Source: Lachnospiraceae bacterium | GTDB lineage: Bacteria > Bacillota > Clostridia > Lachnospirales > Lachnospiraceae | Direction: 5' to 3' | Assembly: GCA_024682075.1 (NCBI GenBank) | Contig: JAIKZQ010000006.1 | Span: 124,001 to 188,000, forward strand | DNA: 64,000 bases | Shown here: positions 1 to 9,811 of the stretch, in pieces | Numbering within the stretch: the first letter of the stretch is position 1 | Layout: each line of letters begins with the position of its first letter | Translations under genes and position numbers: made by a program | Notes under the pieces: model-generated | What the model was told of the DNA's origin: nothing | Seen by the model: only the letters and a program-made list of their open reading frames with translations | Database searches by the model: none

Positions 1-16
1 TCTTTTTTTCTGCCAT
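1..16 (-). CDS. 5' end of an unidentified gene running off the window
   Basis: Only the first five codons are inside the window, read on the minus strand as Met-Ala-Glu-Lys-Lys. The start is supported by a perfect AGGAGG Shine-Dalgarno site (positions 22-27 on the complementary strand) five bases upstream. It lies 18 bases downstream of the pseudaminic acid synthase stop and in the same direction, so it is probably the next gene of the same surface-sugar operon. The product cannot be named from five residues. Confidence 0.6.
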
Positions 17-34
17 GATTGCCTCCTGAATGTG

Positions 35-1072
35 TTATTTGTTATTAAGATCAGTTTCAAGAATCGGCTCGCCGCGCTTGATGTCACGCTTTGAAGCGGT
101 TCCTGCAAGTTCCTTCATGTGCTTGGGAAGTATGCCGTATCCGGGTCTTATAACCGATACGTTATCTTCGGTAAAAACTTCACCCTTTGCAATGTCTTTG
201 ACGGCAAAGAGGCTGCGTCTGAAGATCATTGATTTTTTCTCGCCTTCCGTCAGTTCGTAGCAGGGACCCTTTGCGATCTTCACGGCATTTCTGACATCCG
301 TGACCATCTGCGCAAATTCATCCATGGACATGCTGAACTTGGAATCCGCACTTTCAACGCCGTCGAGCTTCACGTGTTTTTCGATGACACATGCTCCGAG
401 AGCTGTTCCGACGACCGCACCCATTGAACCTGCACTGTGATCTGACAAACCTATCGGAACGCCGAGCTTTTCTTTCATGTCGGGAATATTGCCCAGATGC
501 ATGTCTTCCCAGGGTGCAGGATATTCGCTGCAGCATTTCAGCATTATGATCTGATCGTTCCCTACTCTGTGGCAGGCATCGATCGCATCCTGCATTTCTT
601 CAAGGCTTGCCATTCCGGTGGAGATGATCATGGGCTTTTTCTTTGATGCCGCATATTCAATCAAAGGAATGTCAACAAGCTCGAAACTTGCGATCTTGTA
701 CATGTCGGAGCCGAGGCTTTCCAGCAGATCAACGGCATCGTTGTCGAAGGGAGTTGAAAGGAAATCAATACCCTCCTTATCACATTCATCCTTTATCGCC
801 TTGTGCCATTCATAGGGAGTGAGCGCCTCTTCATACAGATCGTGAAGATACTTTCCGTCCCACAGGCCGCCGTTTATCCTGAAGTATTCGTTCTGGCAGT
901 CGATCGTAAGAGAATCAGCCGTGTAAGTCTGGATCTTCAGGCAGTCAGCACCGGCTTTTTTTGCTTCCCGGACGATCTTCAGTGCATTATCGAGACTGCC
1001 GCCGTGGTTTGCGGACATTTCTGCTATAATATATACGTCACCGTTATTTATCTTTTCATATAAATGAGACAT
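35..1072 (-). CDS. pseI: Pseudaminic acid synthase (PseI/NeuB family)
   Basis: Condenses a 6-deoxy-diacetamido-hexose with phosphoenolpyruvate to make a nonulosonic acid used on flagellin or surface glycans; cytosolic. The 345-residue protein has the NeuB-type TIM barrel (about residues 10-275: IAEMSANHGGSLDNAL, KIQTYTADS, STPFDNDAVDLLE, KIASFE, GLSDHSAG, EKHVKLDG) followed by a C-terminal SAF/antifreeze-like domain (about 285-345). The N-terminal AEMSANH and the TYTADS motif are closer to PseI than to sialic acid NeuB, but legionaminic or sialic acid synthase cannot be excluded. The start has AGGTG four bases upstream. It is followed after 18 bases by another co-directional gene, which suggests a glycan operon continuing off the left edge. 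Confidence 0.85.
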   Translation of the reverse strand: MSHLYEKINNGDVYIIAEMSANHGGSLDNALKIVREAKKAGADCLKIQTYTADSLTIDCQNEYFRINGGLWDGKYLHDLYEEALTPYEWHKAIKDECDKEGIDFLSTPFDNDAVDLLESLGSDMYKIASFELVDIPLIEYAASKKKPMIISTGMASLEEMQDAIDACHRVGNDQIIMLKCCSEYPAPWEDMHLGNIPDMKEKLGVPIGLSDHSAGSMGAVVGTALGACVIEKHVKLDGVESADSKFSMSMDEFAQMVTDVRNAVKIAKGPCYELTEGEKKSMIFRRSLFAVKDIAKGEVFTEDNVSVIRPGYGILPKHMKELAGTASKRDIKRGEPILETDLNNK

Positions 1073-1152
1073 TTTTCACCTCTGAAAGTCAGTGTTCAGG
1101 AACGTTTCAACACAAGGGGAATTTTAGCATTTAAGGCAGTTTAAATCAAATC

Positions 1153-1854
1153 ATGGAATACGGACTCCGGAAAATCGAATATGAAGGAGATACCTCTTCG
1201 GGAGTATGCGTAATAAGGCCGGTTTCGGCAGAATATAAGTCTCCCGGGGGCTATAGCGGACCTGTTCTCGATGCCCTGAGGCATGATCACCAAAACGAAG
1301 ACGGTAAGGTGTTTTTTGCAAACGTACTCATAGAAAACTGGAACGTGGAACTTTCACCATGGGAGGCACCACCTGTTTTCGGAGATGAAAGATTTGGAGC
1401 CGGAGCCGATGAGCTGCTTGCGTTCATTACCCGCGAACTGATCCCTCATACAGACCGGACATACGGTAAAAAGAAGTATGTGATAATGGGCTATTCCATG
1501 GCCGGTCTTTTTGCACTTTATGCAGTCTATAATTCGGATCTGTTCGATGCCGTGGCTGCCGTTTCACCTTCGGGGTGGTTTCCCGGCTGGATAGAATATG
1601 CCCGCGAGCATGATCCTCTTGCCCGGTATGTATACCTGAGCCTCGGCGAAAAAGAGGAATTTAATAACAATGCCATAATGTCGAGCGTCGGAAGCCGCAT
1701 ACGCTGCATGGAACATATCCTGCAGGAAAAGGGTATCCCGGTTACGCTTGAATGGAATCCCGGAGGTCACTTCAGGAATCCGGATATAAGGATGGCAAAG
1801 GGAGTAGGATCGGTTCTGTTAAATATTTCCCCGGAAAATAATGAAACTGCTTAA
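1153..1854 (+). CDS. Putative esterase (alpha/beta hydrolase, esterase D/Fes type)
   Basis: A 233-residue serine hydrolase of the putative-esterase family. The nucleophile elbow GYSMAGL places the serine at residue 115, and the catalytic histidine is probably His206 in GGHF. There is no signal peptide, so it is expected in the cytosol; the substrate is unknown. The Shine-Dalgarno site is weak (AAGG about 20 bases upstream), so the exact start is uncertain. Its last 14 bases overlap the next gene, a radical SAM protein, implying translational coupling. The pairing does not reveal a pathway. Confidence 0.75.
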   Translation: MEYGLRKIEYEGDTSSGVCVIRPVSAEYKSPGGYSGPVLDALRHDHQNEDGKVFFANVLIENWNVELSPWEAPPVFGDERFGAGADELLAFITRELIPHTDRTYGKKKYVIMGYSMAGLFALYAVYNSDLFDAVAAVSPSGWFPGWIEYAREHDPLARYVYLSLGEKEEFNNNAIMSSVGSRIRCMEHILQEKGIPVTLEWNPGGHFRNPDIRMAKGVGSVLLNISPENNETA

Positions 1855-2737
1855 TGACTATCTGAAAGAAGAATACGGCTGCAAAGTATATAAGCTGTCT
1901 TTGCAGCTTGATGTGACATGCCCTGTAAGAGACGGCAGGCTTGATACCAGGGGATGTATTTTCTGTTCTGCGGGAGGATCGGGTGAATTTGCCGCAGACA
2001 GGAATAAATCTGTCACCGAGCAGATCGTTGAAGCTAAGGAGAGAGTATCGTCCAAGGCGGGCAGGGATGCCAAATACATTGCGTATTTCCAGAGCTTTAC
2101 CGGTACATACGGCGACATCGGTTATCTGGAAAAAGCATACAGGGAAGCGCTTGCCTGCGAAGAGATAGTGGCTCTTTCGATAGGGACCAGGCCGGATTCG
2201 ATATCGGAAGAGATGTACGGTCTGCTTAAAGAGCTTAACCTGATAAAGCCTGTATGGATTGAACTTGGGCTTCAGACAATCCATCCCGAAACCGCAAAAT
2301 ACATCAGAAGAGGTTATGAACTTCCCGTATATGATGAATGCGTAAAGAGGCTTCGCAGCATGGGCATCACTGTCATTGTCCATGTGATCCTGGGGCTGCC
2401 CGGTGAAAGCATCGAAGACATGAAGGGGACCGTGAGATATGTGTGCGGATCCGGAATACAGGGCATCAAGCTTCAGCTGCTGCACGTCCTAAAAGGAACC
2501 GATCTTTATGATGATTATAAAAAGGGCCTTTTTGATGTCATGTCAATGGAGGAATATCTCGAACTTCTCAGGCAGATCCTTCCGCTGATCCCGGATTCGG
2601 TAGTGATACACAGGCTTACCGGAGACGGTCCCAAGAGGATCCTGGAAGCACCTTTGTGGACCGCTGATAAGAAAAAAGTAATGAATGAGATCGGCAGGAT
2701 CATAAAAGAAACAATGGAACCAGTTAAAAAAATATAA
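1841..2737 (+). CDS. Radical SAM protein, TIGR01212/YhcC family
   Basis: A 298-residue radical SAM enzyme. The N-terminal region carries the cysteines expected for the [4Fe-4S]-SAM cluster in DVTCPVRDG and GCIFCSAGGSGEF, followed by the family's conserved YFQSFTGTYG and GTRPDSI motifs, ELGLQT and GLPGE. This is the YhcC-like group related to the Elp3 radical SAM domain; the biochemical role is not established. It overlaps the upstream esterase by 14 bases. Length and motifs agree with the family, so the assignment is firm but the substrate is unknown. Confidence 0.88.
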   Translation: MKLLNDYLKEEYGCKVYKLSLQLDVTCPVRDGRLDTRGCIFCSAGGSGEFAADRNKSVTEQIVEAKERVSSKAGRDAKYIAYFQSFTGTYGDIGYLEKAYREALACEEIVALSIGTRPDSISEEMYGLLKELNLIKPVWIELGLQTIHPETAKYIRRGYELPVYDECVKRLRSMGITVIVHVILGLPGESIEDMKGTVRYVCGSGIQGIKLQLLHVLKGTDLYDDYKKGLFDVMSMEEYLELLRQILPLIPDSVVIHRLTGDGPKRILEAPLWTADKKKVMNEIGRIIKETMEPVKKI

Positions 2738-2870
2738 ATAATACCAAAAAAGTGCTCCGAACGCTGATTTTGGTGGTAAAATAACCTTTAAACTCATGCT
2801 AATCAGTTCGTGGCGGTATCTTGTCATATGCGCTGCGGACTGATCATAGGGATAACAGGAGAGAATTAAA

Positions 2871-4820
2871 ATGCTTAATGAAGGACTTGTATTTACCAAT
2901 GAAAAATGCGTGGGATGCAATAAGTGCATAAGCGTGTGCAGCTGCCTCGGAGCCTGTATTTCCGAAGAAGCGGGCGACGACATGAAGCCGAGGGTCGACG
3001 TTGACGGAGACAGATGCATATCCTGCGGCGCATGTTTTGACGTATGTCAGCACGGAGCAAGAGAGTTCCGCGACGATACCGAAAGATTCTTCAATGATCT
3101 TAAAAAGGGTGAAAGGATTTCTGTCCTGATAGCACCCGCATTCAAGGCAAACTACCCTAACGAGTACGAAAGCGTGCTTGGAGGACTTAAGGCTCTCGGA
3201 GTCAGAAGATTCATAAGCGTGTCCTTCGGTGCAGACATCACCACTTGGGCATACATCAAATATATTCAGGAAAACAATTATCTTGGAGGCATATCCCAGC
3301 CATGTCCCGCTGTTGTAGGCTATATCGAAAGATACATGCCTGAGCTTCTTCCCAAGCTTTTTCCCGTTCAGAGTCCCATGATGTGTTCAGCGATTTATGC
3401 CAGGAAGACGATGGGCATCACCGACAAGCTTGCGTTCATCAGCCCCTGCATTGCAAAGAAGAATGAGATCGACGATCCCAATAATAAGGGATATATTTCA
3501 TACAACGTGACCTTTGATCATCTGATGCAGTATGTCAGGAAGAACAATGTCAAGGGTACTCCGATCTCCGATGAGATTGAGTACGGACTCGGTTCCATTT
3601 ATCCCACCCCCGGCGGACTTAAGGAAAATGTATACTGGCTCCTCGGCGAAAGCGTCTTCATCCGTCAGATAGAAGGCGAGAAGAGGATGTATCATTTCCT
3701 TCAGGAAAATAAGGACAAGATCAAGAGTACCAGGACTCCGTTCCTGTTCATTGATGCACTTAACTGTGAAAACGGCTGCATATGCGGAACCGGTACCGAT
3801 CCCAAGATATCGGAAACCGACGAGCCCTTGTATGCTCTTCTACGCATCAGGGAATCTGTCAAGAAGGACGGCAAGAAGAGTGCATGGGCAAAGGGGCTTT
3901 CACCCGAGAAGAGACTTGCCTTGCTCAACAAGCAGTTCGAAGGCCTTAACTTAAATGACTATCTCAGAAAGTACACCGACAGATCCAGGAGCTGTCCCAT
4001 CAAGATTCCCTCGGGGCCCGATCTTGACAGGGTATTCAGGGATATGGGAAAGAACACGGAAGAGCAGAGACATATCGACTGCTCATGCTGCGGTTATGAT
4101 ACCTGTAAGCAGATGGCAACCGCCATTTATAACGGCTTTAATCATAAGGACAATTGTGTGCATTACCTCAAGGACCTTGTTGAAGAAGAGCGTCAGAATG
4201 CTGAAGACATGGTCGTTCACGAAAGAGAGCAGCTTGACCGTCAGAAGAATGCGATCTATGAGACGGTCCGGGTGGTCAATGAGAACTTCGAATCTCTCAG
4301 GCAGTCCATCGATGAGATGGTAAAGGGGAATGAGAAGAATGCTCTTGAAAGTACCGGAATATCCGAAGACGTGGGAAATGTTGAAGAGTTCTGCCGTCAG
4401 ATGAACGACTCCATGGATGATATCCTTGAAGCCCTCAAGGAACTTGAAGCCAGCAATGAAAGAGTCGTGGACATCGCATCACAGACCAATCTCCTTGCGC
4501 TCAATGCTTCGATCGAGGCTGCAAGAGCAGGTGAGGCGGGAAGAGGATTTGCCGTTGTCGCGGACGAGATCAATTCGCTTGCATCCGATTCAAGGGAGAC
4601 TGCCGAAGGCACGGCTGCCAATAATAATGACATCAAGAAGGCTGTCGACAAGATCGTTGAGGAGACAAGAAAACTTCTTGAGATCGTAAACAGAGTAAAT
4701 GCAAGGACCACAAGCCTTGCGGATTCCACCGGACGCATTTCCGAATCCACGGCATTGATCCTTGAGACTGTGGGCAGGGTCGGATCAGAACTTGAATCTC
4801 TTGCATCACAGGCAGAGTAA
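2871..4820 (+). CDS. [FeFe]-hydrogenase-like Fe-S protein fused to a chemoreceptor signalling domain
   Basis: A 649-residue soluble fusion. Residues 10-60 hold two ferredoxin [4Fe-4S] motifs (Cys13/16/19/23 and Cys49/52/55/59). Residues 80-320 are the [FeFe]-hydrogenase large-subunit fold, with H-cluster-like motifs ISQPCP (Cys145), SPCIAKKNE (Cys193) and [11 protein letters not shown] (Cys299/303/305), plus Met171-Cys172. Residues 390-420 contain an Fe-S cluster domain ([11 protein letters not shown]). The C-terminal 200 residues form a methyl-accepting chemotaxis signalling coiled coil with the hairpin-tip motif [19 protein letters not shown]. No transmembrane segment is visible. It looks like a cytosolic chemoreceptor that reads H2 or redox state; catalytic activity is uncertain because the L1 and L3 motifs deviate from standard hydrogenases. 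AGGAGA precedes the start and a strong terminator follows. Confidence 0.88.
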   Translation: MLNEGLVFTNEKCVGCNKCISVCSCLGACISEEAGDDMKPRVDVDGDRCISCGACFDVCQHGAREFRDDTERFFNDLKKGERISVLIAPAFKANYPNEYESVLGGLKALGVRRFISVSFGADITTWAYIKYIQENNYLGGISQPCPAVVGYIERYMPELLPKLFPVQSPMMCSAIYARKTMGITDKLAFISPCIAKKNEIDDPNNKGYISYNVTFDHLMQYVRKNNVKGTPISDEIEYGLGSIYPTPGGLKENVYWLLGESVFIRQIEGEKRMYHFLQENKDKIKSTRTPFLFIDALNCENGCICGTGTDPKISETDEPLYALLRIRESVKKDGKKSAWAKGLSPEKRLALLNKQFEGLNLNDYLRKYTDRSRSCPIKIPSGPDLDRVFRDMGKNTEEQRHIDCSCCGYDTCKQMATAIYNGFNHKDNCVHYLKDLVEEERQNAEDMVVHEREQLDRQKNAIYETVRVVNENFESLRQSIDEMVKGNEKNALESTGISEDVGNVEEFCRQMNDSMDDILEALKELEASNERVVDIASQTNLLALNASIEAARAGEAGRGFAVVADEINSLASDSRETAEGTAANNNDIKKAVDKIVEETRKLLEIVNRVNARTTSLADSTGRISESTALILETVGRVGSELESLASQAE

Positions 4821-4884
4821 GCTGAGCAGGAATTCAATCCGTTACGGAAGTACAAAAAACGGAAATACAAGATCATAAGATGAG

Positions 4885-4918
4885 AAAAGACAGCCTCTTG
4901 TCAGAGGCTGTCTTTTTG
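4885..4918. terminator. Rho-independent terminator
   Basis: A 9-bp GC-rich stem GACAGCCTC / GAGGCTGTC, extended by AAAA/TTTT, with a 6-base loop and a U-tract. It ends the hydrogenase-like chemoreceptor gene and, because the A-tract makes it symmetric, may also serve the converging giant activase gene. Confidence 0.93.
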
Positions 4919-4958
4919 ATTTCCTGTTATTTACTGATTCTTTTTATTTGTTTTACCG

Positions 4959-7900
4959 TTACTTGGATTCCTGCTCCTTGTTTTCCTGCTTCCAGGATTC
5001 CTGCTCCTTGATCTTTCTCTTGGCAGCTTCGAGCATGAGCTTGATGCGGTTTAGCTGGTTGACTTCCGATGCGCCGGGATCGTAGTCGATTGCCACGATG
5101 TTGGATCCGGGATGAGCGTGACGTATCGCCTTTATTACTCCTTTTCCGACAACGTGATTGGGCAGGCATGCAAAAGGCTGACAGCACACGATATTGGGAA
5201 CTCCGTCATGGATCAGCTCTATCATCTCACCGGTAAGGAACCATCCTTCGCCTGTCTGGTTGCCTATCGAGACTATGGGTTTTGCCAGCTCGGCGATTGT
5301 CTTTATCGGCGTCTGAGGAGTGAAGTGCTTTGACCTTGCGTATTCTTTGGAACATACGCCGCGAAGAGGATGCTCGATCGCCCATATTCCGAGGTTGCAC
5401 CATCTCTTTGCTTTCTTGCTCATTCCGAGCTCATCTGCCTTATATACCTGATTGTAGAAACAGTAGAGCATGAAATCGAGAAGATCCGGACATACGGCCT
5501 CTGCGCCTTCCTGCTCGAGGAGTTCTACAAGGTGATTGTTTCCCGAAGGAGAGTATTTGACCAGGATCTCGCCCACGATTCCGACTCTGGGCTTTACAAG
5601 TTTCTCGTCAACGGGGACTTTGTCGAATTCCCTGATCATTTCTTTGCACATCTTATGGAACTTCACGAAGCCCGGCTTCTTTTTGCTGGTAAGGAAGTCC
5701 TGACATTTCTTGAGCCATTTTGCGTGAACGGCATCCACGGATCCCTTTTCAAGTTCGTAAGGTCTCATGCGGTATACGCACTTCATGAAGATGTCTCCGA
5801 AGGCGGCACCGAGCGCGATACGGTAGAGCATGTCCAGATTTATCTTGAATCCGGGATTTACTTCAATTCCGCCGAGGTTCAGTGATATGACGGGGATGTG
5901 CTCAAGTCCTGCTTTTGCAAGAGCTCTTCTGATGAATCCGATATAGTTGGTAGCCCTGCATCCGCCTCCCGTCTGGGTGATGATCAGAGCAGTGCGGTCG
6001 AGGTCATATTTGCCGGATTCGACTGCCTGCATGAGCTGTCCCACGACAAGGAGTGAGGGATAGCATGCATCGTTGTTGACGTATTTGAGTCCCGTATCTA
6101 TGGCGTGTCTGTCGCTGTCATTCAGAACAACGAAGTTATAGCCTGCCGATCTGAATGCCGGCTCCATCACATCGAAATGGATGGGTGACATCTGGGGACA
6201 GATGATGGTGTAGTTTTTGCGCATCTCTTCGGTGAACAGGACCTTCTTGATGTTGGTGGGCCTGGTCACATGAGTCTTGCCCTGTTTTTCCCTTACCTTA
6301 ATAGCGGAAAGGAGTGATCTGATACGGATCCTTGCCGCACCGAGATTATTGACTTCATCGATCTTAAGGCAGGTATAGATCTTGTCGGAGCCGGAAAGAA
6401 TGTCGTTAACCTGATCGGTCGTGACGGCATCAAGTCCGCATCCGAAGGAGAAGAGCTGGACAAGGTCGAGATTGTCTACGGTCCTGACATAGGATGCTGC
6501 GGCATAGAGCCTTGAATGGTACATCCACTGGTCCATTACGATAAGAGGCCTGTCAACGCATCCGAGATGCGAGATGGAATCCTCCGAAAGGACTGCTATG
6601 TCGTAAGAAGTGATCATGTCGGGGATTCCGTGATTGATCTCGGGATCGACATGATAAGGACGGCCTGCGAGGACTATTCCGTGCTTGCCTGTTTCTTTCA
6701 GATATTCAAGGGCCTTGTCGCCTTCTTTTCTTACATCGTCACGCGCCTTTGCAAGTTCATCCCATGCGGCATCAACGGCTTCTTCGATCTCACGGCCGGG
6801 AAGCGTGTCGAATTCTTTTTTCAGCGCAAAGCTGATGGTCTCCTTTGATGAGAAGTTCATGAAAGGATTCCGGAAGACCACCTGACCGGAGGTTATGGAT
6901 TCCACGTTATTCTTGATGTTCTCGGAATAGGAAGTGACTATCGGGCAGTTGTAATGGTTGCCGGCTTCCTCGAATTCCTTTCTTTCATAGAAAAGAGCGG
7001 GATAGAAGATGAAGTCGACGTTCTGTCCTATCAGCCATTCGATGTGTCCGTGTGAGATCTTGGCGGGATAACACTCGGACTCCGAAGGAATGGACTCTAT
7101 GCCCAGTTCATATATTGCTCTTGTGGATGCGGGTGAGAGAATGACCCTGTATCCGAGTTTTGTGAAGAATGTGAACCAGAAAGGGTAATTCTCGTAAATG
7201 TTCAGGACTCTTGGGATTCCGACGGTTCCTCTCGGTGCCTCGTTCAGGTCGAGAGGCGTGTAGTCGAATACGCGCCCCAGTTTATATTCGTAGAGGTTGG
7301 GCACACCGGTCTTGTTCTTCACGCCGCCTATGCCGCGCTCGCATCTGTTTCCGGAAACGAACTGTCTTCCGCCGGTGAAGCGGTTGATCGTGAGCCTGCA
7401 GGCATTGGTGCAGCCCTTGCATTTGGTCATTGATGTCGTGAACTCGAGATTGATGATGTCGTCGAGACTTAACATGGATGTTTCATATCCGTCCTCGAAA
7501 CGCTCTCTTGCAATAAGAGCAGCTCCGAAGGCACCCATGATGCCGGCGATGTCGGGTCTTATGGCCTTGCATCCTGCGATGTTTTCAAATGCTCTCAGGA
7601 CGGCATCGTTATAGAATGTTCCGCCCTGTACGACTATGTTCTGACCGAGTTCCGATGCATCCGCTACCTTGATGACCTTGAAAAGTGCGTTCTTGATGAC
7701 GGAGTAGGCAAGTCCGGCTGAAATGTCGGCTACGCTCGCCCCTTCTTTCTGCGCCTGCTTTACCTTGGAATTCATGAATACGGTACATCTGGTTCCGAGG
7801 TCAATGGGGTGGGGAGCAAAGAGTGCTTCCTTGGCAAAGTCGATGACCGAATAGTCGAGGGACTTTGCAAAGGTTTCGATGAAAGATCCGCAGCCCGATG

Positions 7901-9272
7901 AACATGCTTCATTTAGCTGGACGGAATCGACGGTATTATTCTTGATCTTGATGCACTTCATGTCCTGACCGCCGATGTCGAGTATGCAGTCGACACTGGG
8001 ATCGAAGAATGCTGCTGCGGTATAGTGTGCAACGGTCTCGACTTCTCCGTCGTCAAGGAGAAAAGCGGACTTAAGCAGTGCCTCGCCGTATCCTGTAGAG
8101 CAGGAGCGGGCAATACGTGCATCTTCGGGGAGTTTTTCTTTTATCTCGGTAACCGATCTGATCGCGGTCTTCAGGGGGCTTCCGTCATTGCCTGAATAGA
8201 ACGAATAGACAAGATTTCCTTCCGAATCCACGAGTGCGATCTTGGTGGTTGTGGAGCCTGCATCGATGCCGAGGAAGAGATTGCCTTTTGCCTGTGAGAG
8301 CTCACCCTTGGTTACACATGTCTTCTCATGACGGCTTACGAATTCGTCATAATCGGCCTTTGATGCAAAAAGAGGATCCATCCTGGCAACTTCGAATTCC
8401 ATCTTGATGGGAGCAGCCAGCTTATTGACCATCTCCTCAAGCAGATAGCTAACTTTGCCTTCGGTGCAGAGTGCAGACCCGATGGCTGCGAAAAGATGGG
8501 AATTGTCAGTGTTCATTATGTGCTCATCATCGAGCTTCAAAGTGCGGATGAAGGCAGCTTTCAGTTCGGGAAGGAAGTGGAGAGGGCCTCCCAGGAATGC
8601 CACGTGGCCTCTTATGGGCTTTCCGCAGGCAAGGCCTGATATGGTCTGGTTAACAACGGCCTGGAATATGGATGCGGCAAGGTCTTCCTTTGTTGCACCT
8701 TCGTTGATGAGGGGCTGGATGTCCGTCTTGGCAAATACGCCGCAGCGGGCAGCTATGGTATAGAGTGACTTATAACTCTCGGCATACTTGTTGAGTCCGG
8801 CTGCATCTGTCTGGAGTAGTGAAGCCATCTGATCGATGAAGGAACCGGTGCCGCCTGCGCAGATTCCGTTCATTCTCTGTTCCGCGTTGCCGTCCTCAAA
8901 GTAAATGATCTTGGCATCCTCGCCTCCGAGCTCTATTGCAACGTCTGTGCCGGGACAAAGTTCTCTGAGCGAAGTTGATACTGCTATGACTTCCTGGGTA
9001 AAGGGAATGCCCAGATGCTTGGCAAGAGTAAGACCGCCGGAACCGGTGATCATGGGATAGATGGTCCTGTTTCCGAGTTTTTTATATGCGTCGGAAAGAA
9101 GATCGCTGAGTGTCTCCCTTATCCTTGCGAAATGTCTCTTATAATCCGAAAAGAGAAGGGTTCCGTCATCGCCTAGAAAAGCAACTTTGACGGTGGTGGA
9201 ACCTATGTCGATACCGAGCCTTGCGCTCAGTCCGGAGTTGTTCTCTTTGCTGTTATTTGCTTCTGCCATCAT
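4959..9272 (-). CDS. Acyl-CoA dehydratase activase-related giant protein (BadF/HgdC type, with HgdB-like region)
   Basis: A 1437-residue single chain. It has two BcrAD/BadF ASKHA ATPase domains (about 18-275 with [11 protein letters not shown]; about 332-590 with [11 protein letters not shown]). Each carries the activase [4Fe-4S] cysteine region ([11 protein letters not shown], Cys138; [11 protein letters not shown], Cys457). These are followed by a Cys-rich segment ([15 protein letters not shown], about 645), a DUF2229 region and an HgdB-like dehydratase region at the C terminus. Activases hydrolyse ATP to push a low-potential electron into 2-hydroxyacyl-CoA dehydratases. This long fused form is common in anaerobic Firmicutes but its substrate is unknown. 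GAGG lies 4 bases before the first ATG and 7 before the second (position 9269), so the second Met may be the true start. No partner dehydratase gene is adjacent. Confidence 0.85.
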   Translation of the reverse strand: MMAEANNSKENNSGLSARLGIDIGSTTVKVAFLGDDGTLLFSDYKRHFARIRETLSDLLSDAYKKLGNRTIYPMITGSGGLTLAKHLGIPFTQEVIAVSTSLRELCPGTDVAIELGGEDAKIIYFEDGNAEQRMNGICAGGTGSFIDQMASLLQTDAAGLNKYAESYKSLYTIAARCGVFAKTDIQPLINEGATKEDLAASIFQAVVNQTISGLACGKPIRGHVAFLGGPLHFLPELKAAFIRTLKLDDEHIMNTDNSHLFAAIGSALCTEGKVSYLLEEMVNKLAAPIKMEFEVARMDPLFASKADYDEFVSRHEKTCVTKGELSQAKGNLFLGIDAGSTTTKIALVDSEGNLVYSFYSGNDGSPLKTAIRSVTEIKEKLPEDARIARSCSTGYGEALLKSAFLLDDGEVETVAHYTAAAFFDPSVDCILDIGGQDMKCIKIKNNTVDSVQLNEACSSGCGSFIETFAKSLDYSVIDFAKEALFAPHPIDLGTRCTVFMNSKVKQAQKEGASVADISAGLAYSVIKNALFKVIKVADASELGQNIVVQGGTFYNDAVLRAFENIAGCKAIRPDIAGIMGAFGAALIARERFEDGYETSMLSLDDIINLEFTTSMTKCKGCTNACRLTINRFTGGRQFVSGNRCERGIGGVKNKTGVPNLYEYKLGRVFDYTPLDLNEAPRGTVGIPRVLNIYENYPFWFTFFTKLGYRVILSPASTRAIYELGIESIPSESECYPAKISHGHIEWLIGQNVDFIFYPALFYERKEFEEAGNHYNCPIVTSYSENIKNNVESITSGQVVFRNPFMNFSSKETISFALKKEFDTLPGREIEEAVDAAWDELAKARDDVRKEGDKALEYLKETGKHGIVLAGRPYHVDPEINHGIPDMITSYDIAVLSEDSISHLGCVDRPLIVMDQWMYHSRLYAAASYVRTVDNLDLVQLFSFGCGLDAVTTDQVNDILSGSDKIYTCLKIDEVNNLGAARIRIRSLLSAIKVREKQGKTHVTRPTNIKKVLFTEEMRKNYTIICPQMSPIHFDVMEPAFRSAGYNFVVLNDSDRHAIDTGLKYVNNDACYPSLLVVGQLMQAVESGKYDLDRTALIITQTGGGCRATNYIGFIRRALAKAGLEHIPVISLNLGGIEVNPGFKINLDMLYRIALGAAFGDIFMKCVYRMRPYELEKGSVDAVHAKWLKKCQDFLTSKKKPGFVKFHKMCKEMIREFDKVPVDEKLVKPRVGIVGEILVKYSPSGNNHLVELLEQEGAEAVCPDLLDFMLYCFYNQVYKADELGMSKKAKRWCNLGIWAIEHPLRGVCSKEYARSKHFTPQTPIKTIAELAKPIVSIGNQTGEGWFLTGEMIELIHDGVPNIVCCQPFACLPNHVVGKGVIKAIRHAHPGSNIVAIDYDPGASEVNQLNRIKLMLEAAKRKIKEQESWKQENKEQESK

Positions 9273-9401
9273 AAAACCTCAGATCTGCTCAAATGAAAAT
9301 CTTTTCATAATAAATGTAAAAATACGCATACCTTGTCAATTATAGTGGGTAGTCCATTTAAAAGCAACCTGACACATCTAAAAAAACGATAAAGCCTGAA
9401 A

Positions 9402-9695
9402 CAGGGGGACGGTTCATCTGTTTACCCTGATCAGCTGCCGTGCGCCGATATTTATATTTCCGCTCATTATCCGTTCGCAAGGCATATCTAAAAGAATGCG
9501 ATACGAATTTCTGAAACTTGCGCGTCGCTCACAGCAGCCATCCATGTCTGCGGTTCGCTGATTTTGCCTTCCGGGCAAAATCCCGCTGGTGATCAGAGCA
9601 TTCTTAAGAACTGCCATGCTCACTTTTATTTCGCGGAAATATAAATATCGGCGCACGGCAGCAAATTGTAGTAAACAAAACGGAACCGCTCCCCT
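9402..9695. repeat. Large nested palindromic element (MITE-like)
   Basis: Two roughly 98-base arms (9402-9499 and 9599-9695) are imperfect inverted complements. They include a perfect 30-base inverted repeat at 9434-9463 and 9633-9662. The outer ends carry the GGGGACGGTTC / GAACCGCTCCCC motif, and the inner ends match again (AAGAATGC / GCATTCTT). The roughly 100-base loop contains its own hairpin (GATTTTGCC / GGCAAAATC, 9560-9582). There is no credible ORF, and no obvious target-site duplication was seen. Either a miniature inverted-repeat element or a gene for a structured RNA would fit. Confidence 0.8.
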
Positions 9696-9714
9696 GTTCA
9701 AGGGCAGACGAACG

Positions 9715-9747
9715 AGGTGAACGACGGAACCGTCCCCCTGTTCACCT
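9715..9747. repeat. GGTTC-family hairpin repeat upstream of the rhomboid-like gene
   Basis: The outer stem is AGGTGAAC / GTTCACCT, enclosing GACGGAACCGTC (itself palindromic) and CCCCT. It shares the GAACCGTCCCC core with repeats at 28.8, 39.7, 45.6 and 45.8 kb and with the ends of the adjacent 9.4-kb palindrome. Together with that palindrome it fills most of the 539-base gene-free interval 9273-9811. Confidence 0.75.
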
Positions 9748-9811
9748 TGTTTTGAGGTGAGAAAAATGGTAAACTTTATAAGACTATAGGGTTTTTAAGG
9801 AGATTTTTGTC

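Noticed and set aside
1153..2737. Esterase plus radical SAM pair as a peptide-modification (RiPP) cluster
   Set aside because: No precursor peptide, transporter or SPASM-type cysteines are visible; the radical SAM protein belongs to the widespread YhcC-like housekeeping group.
9414..9701. A 95-codon minus-strand frame within the large palindrome
   Set aside because: It is explained by the inverted repeat itself; no protein-like composition or Shine-Dalgarno site is seen.
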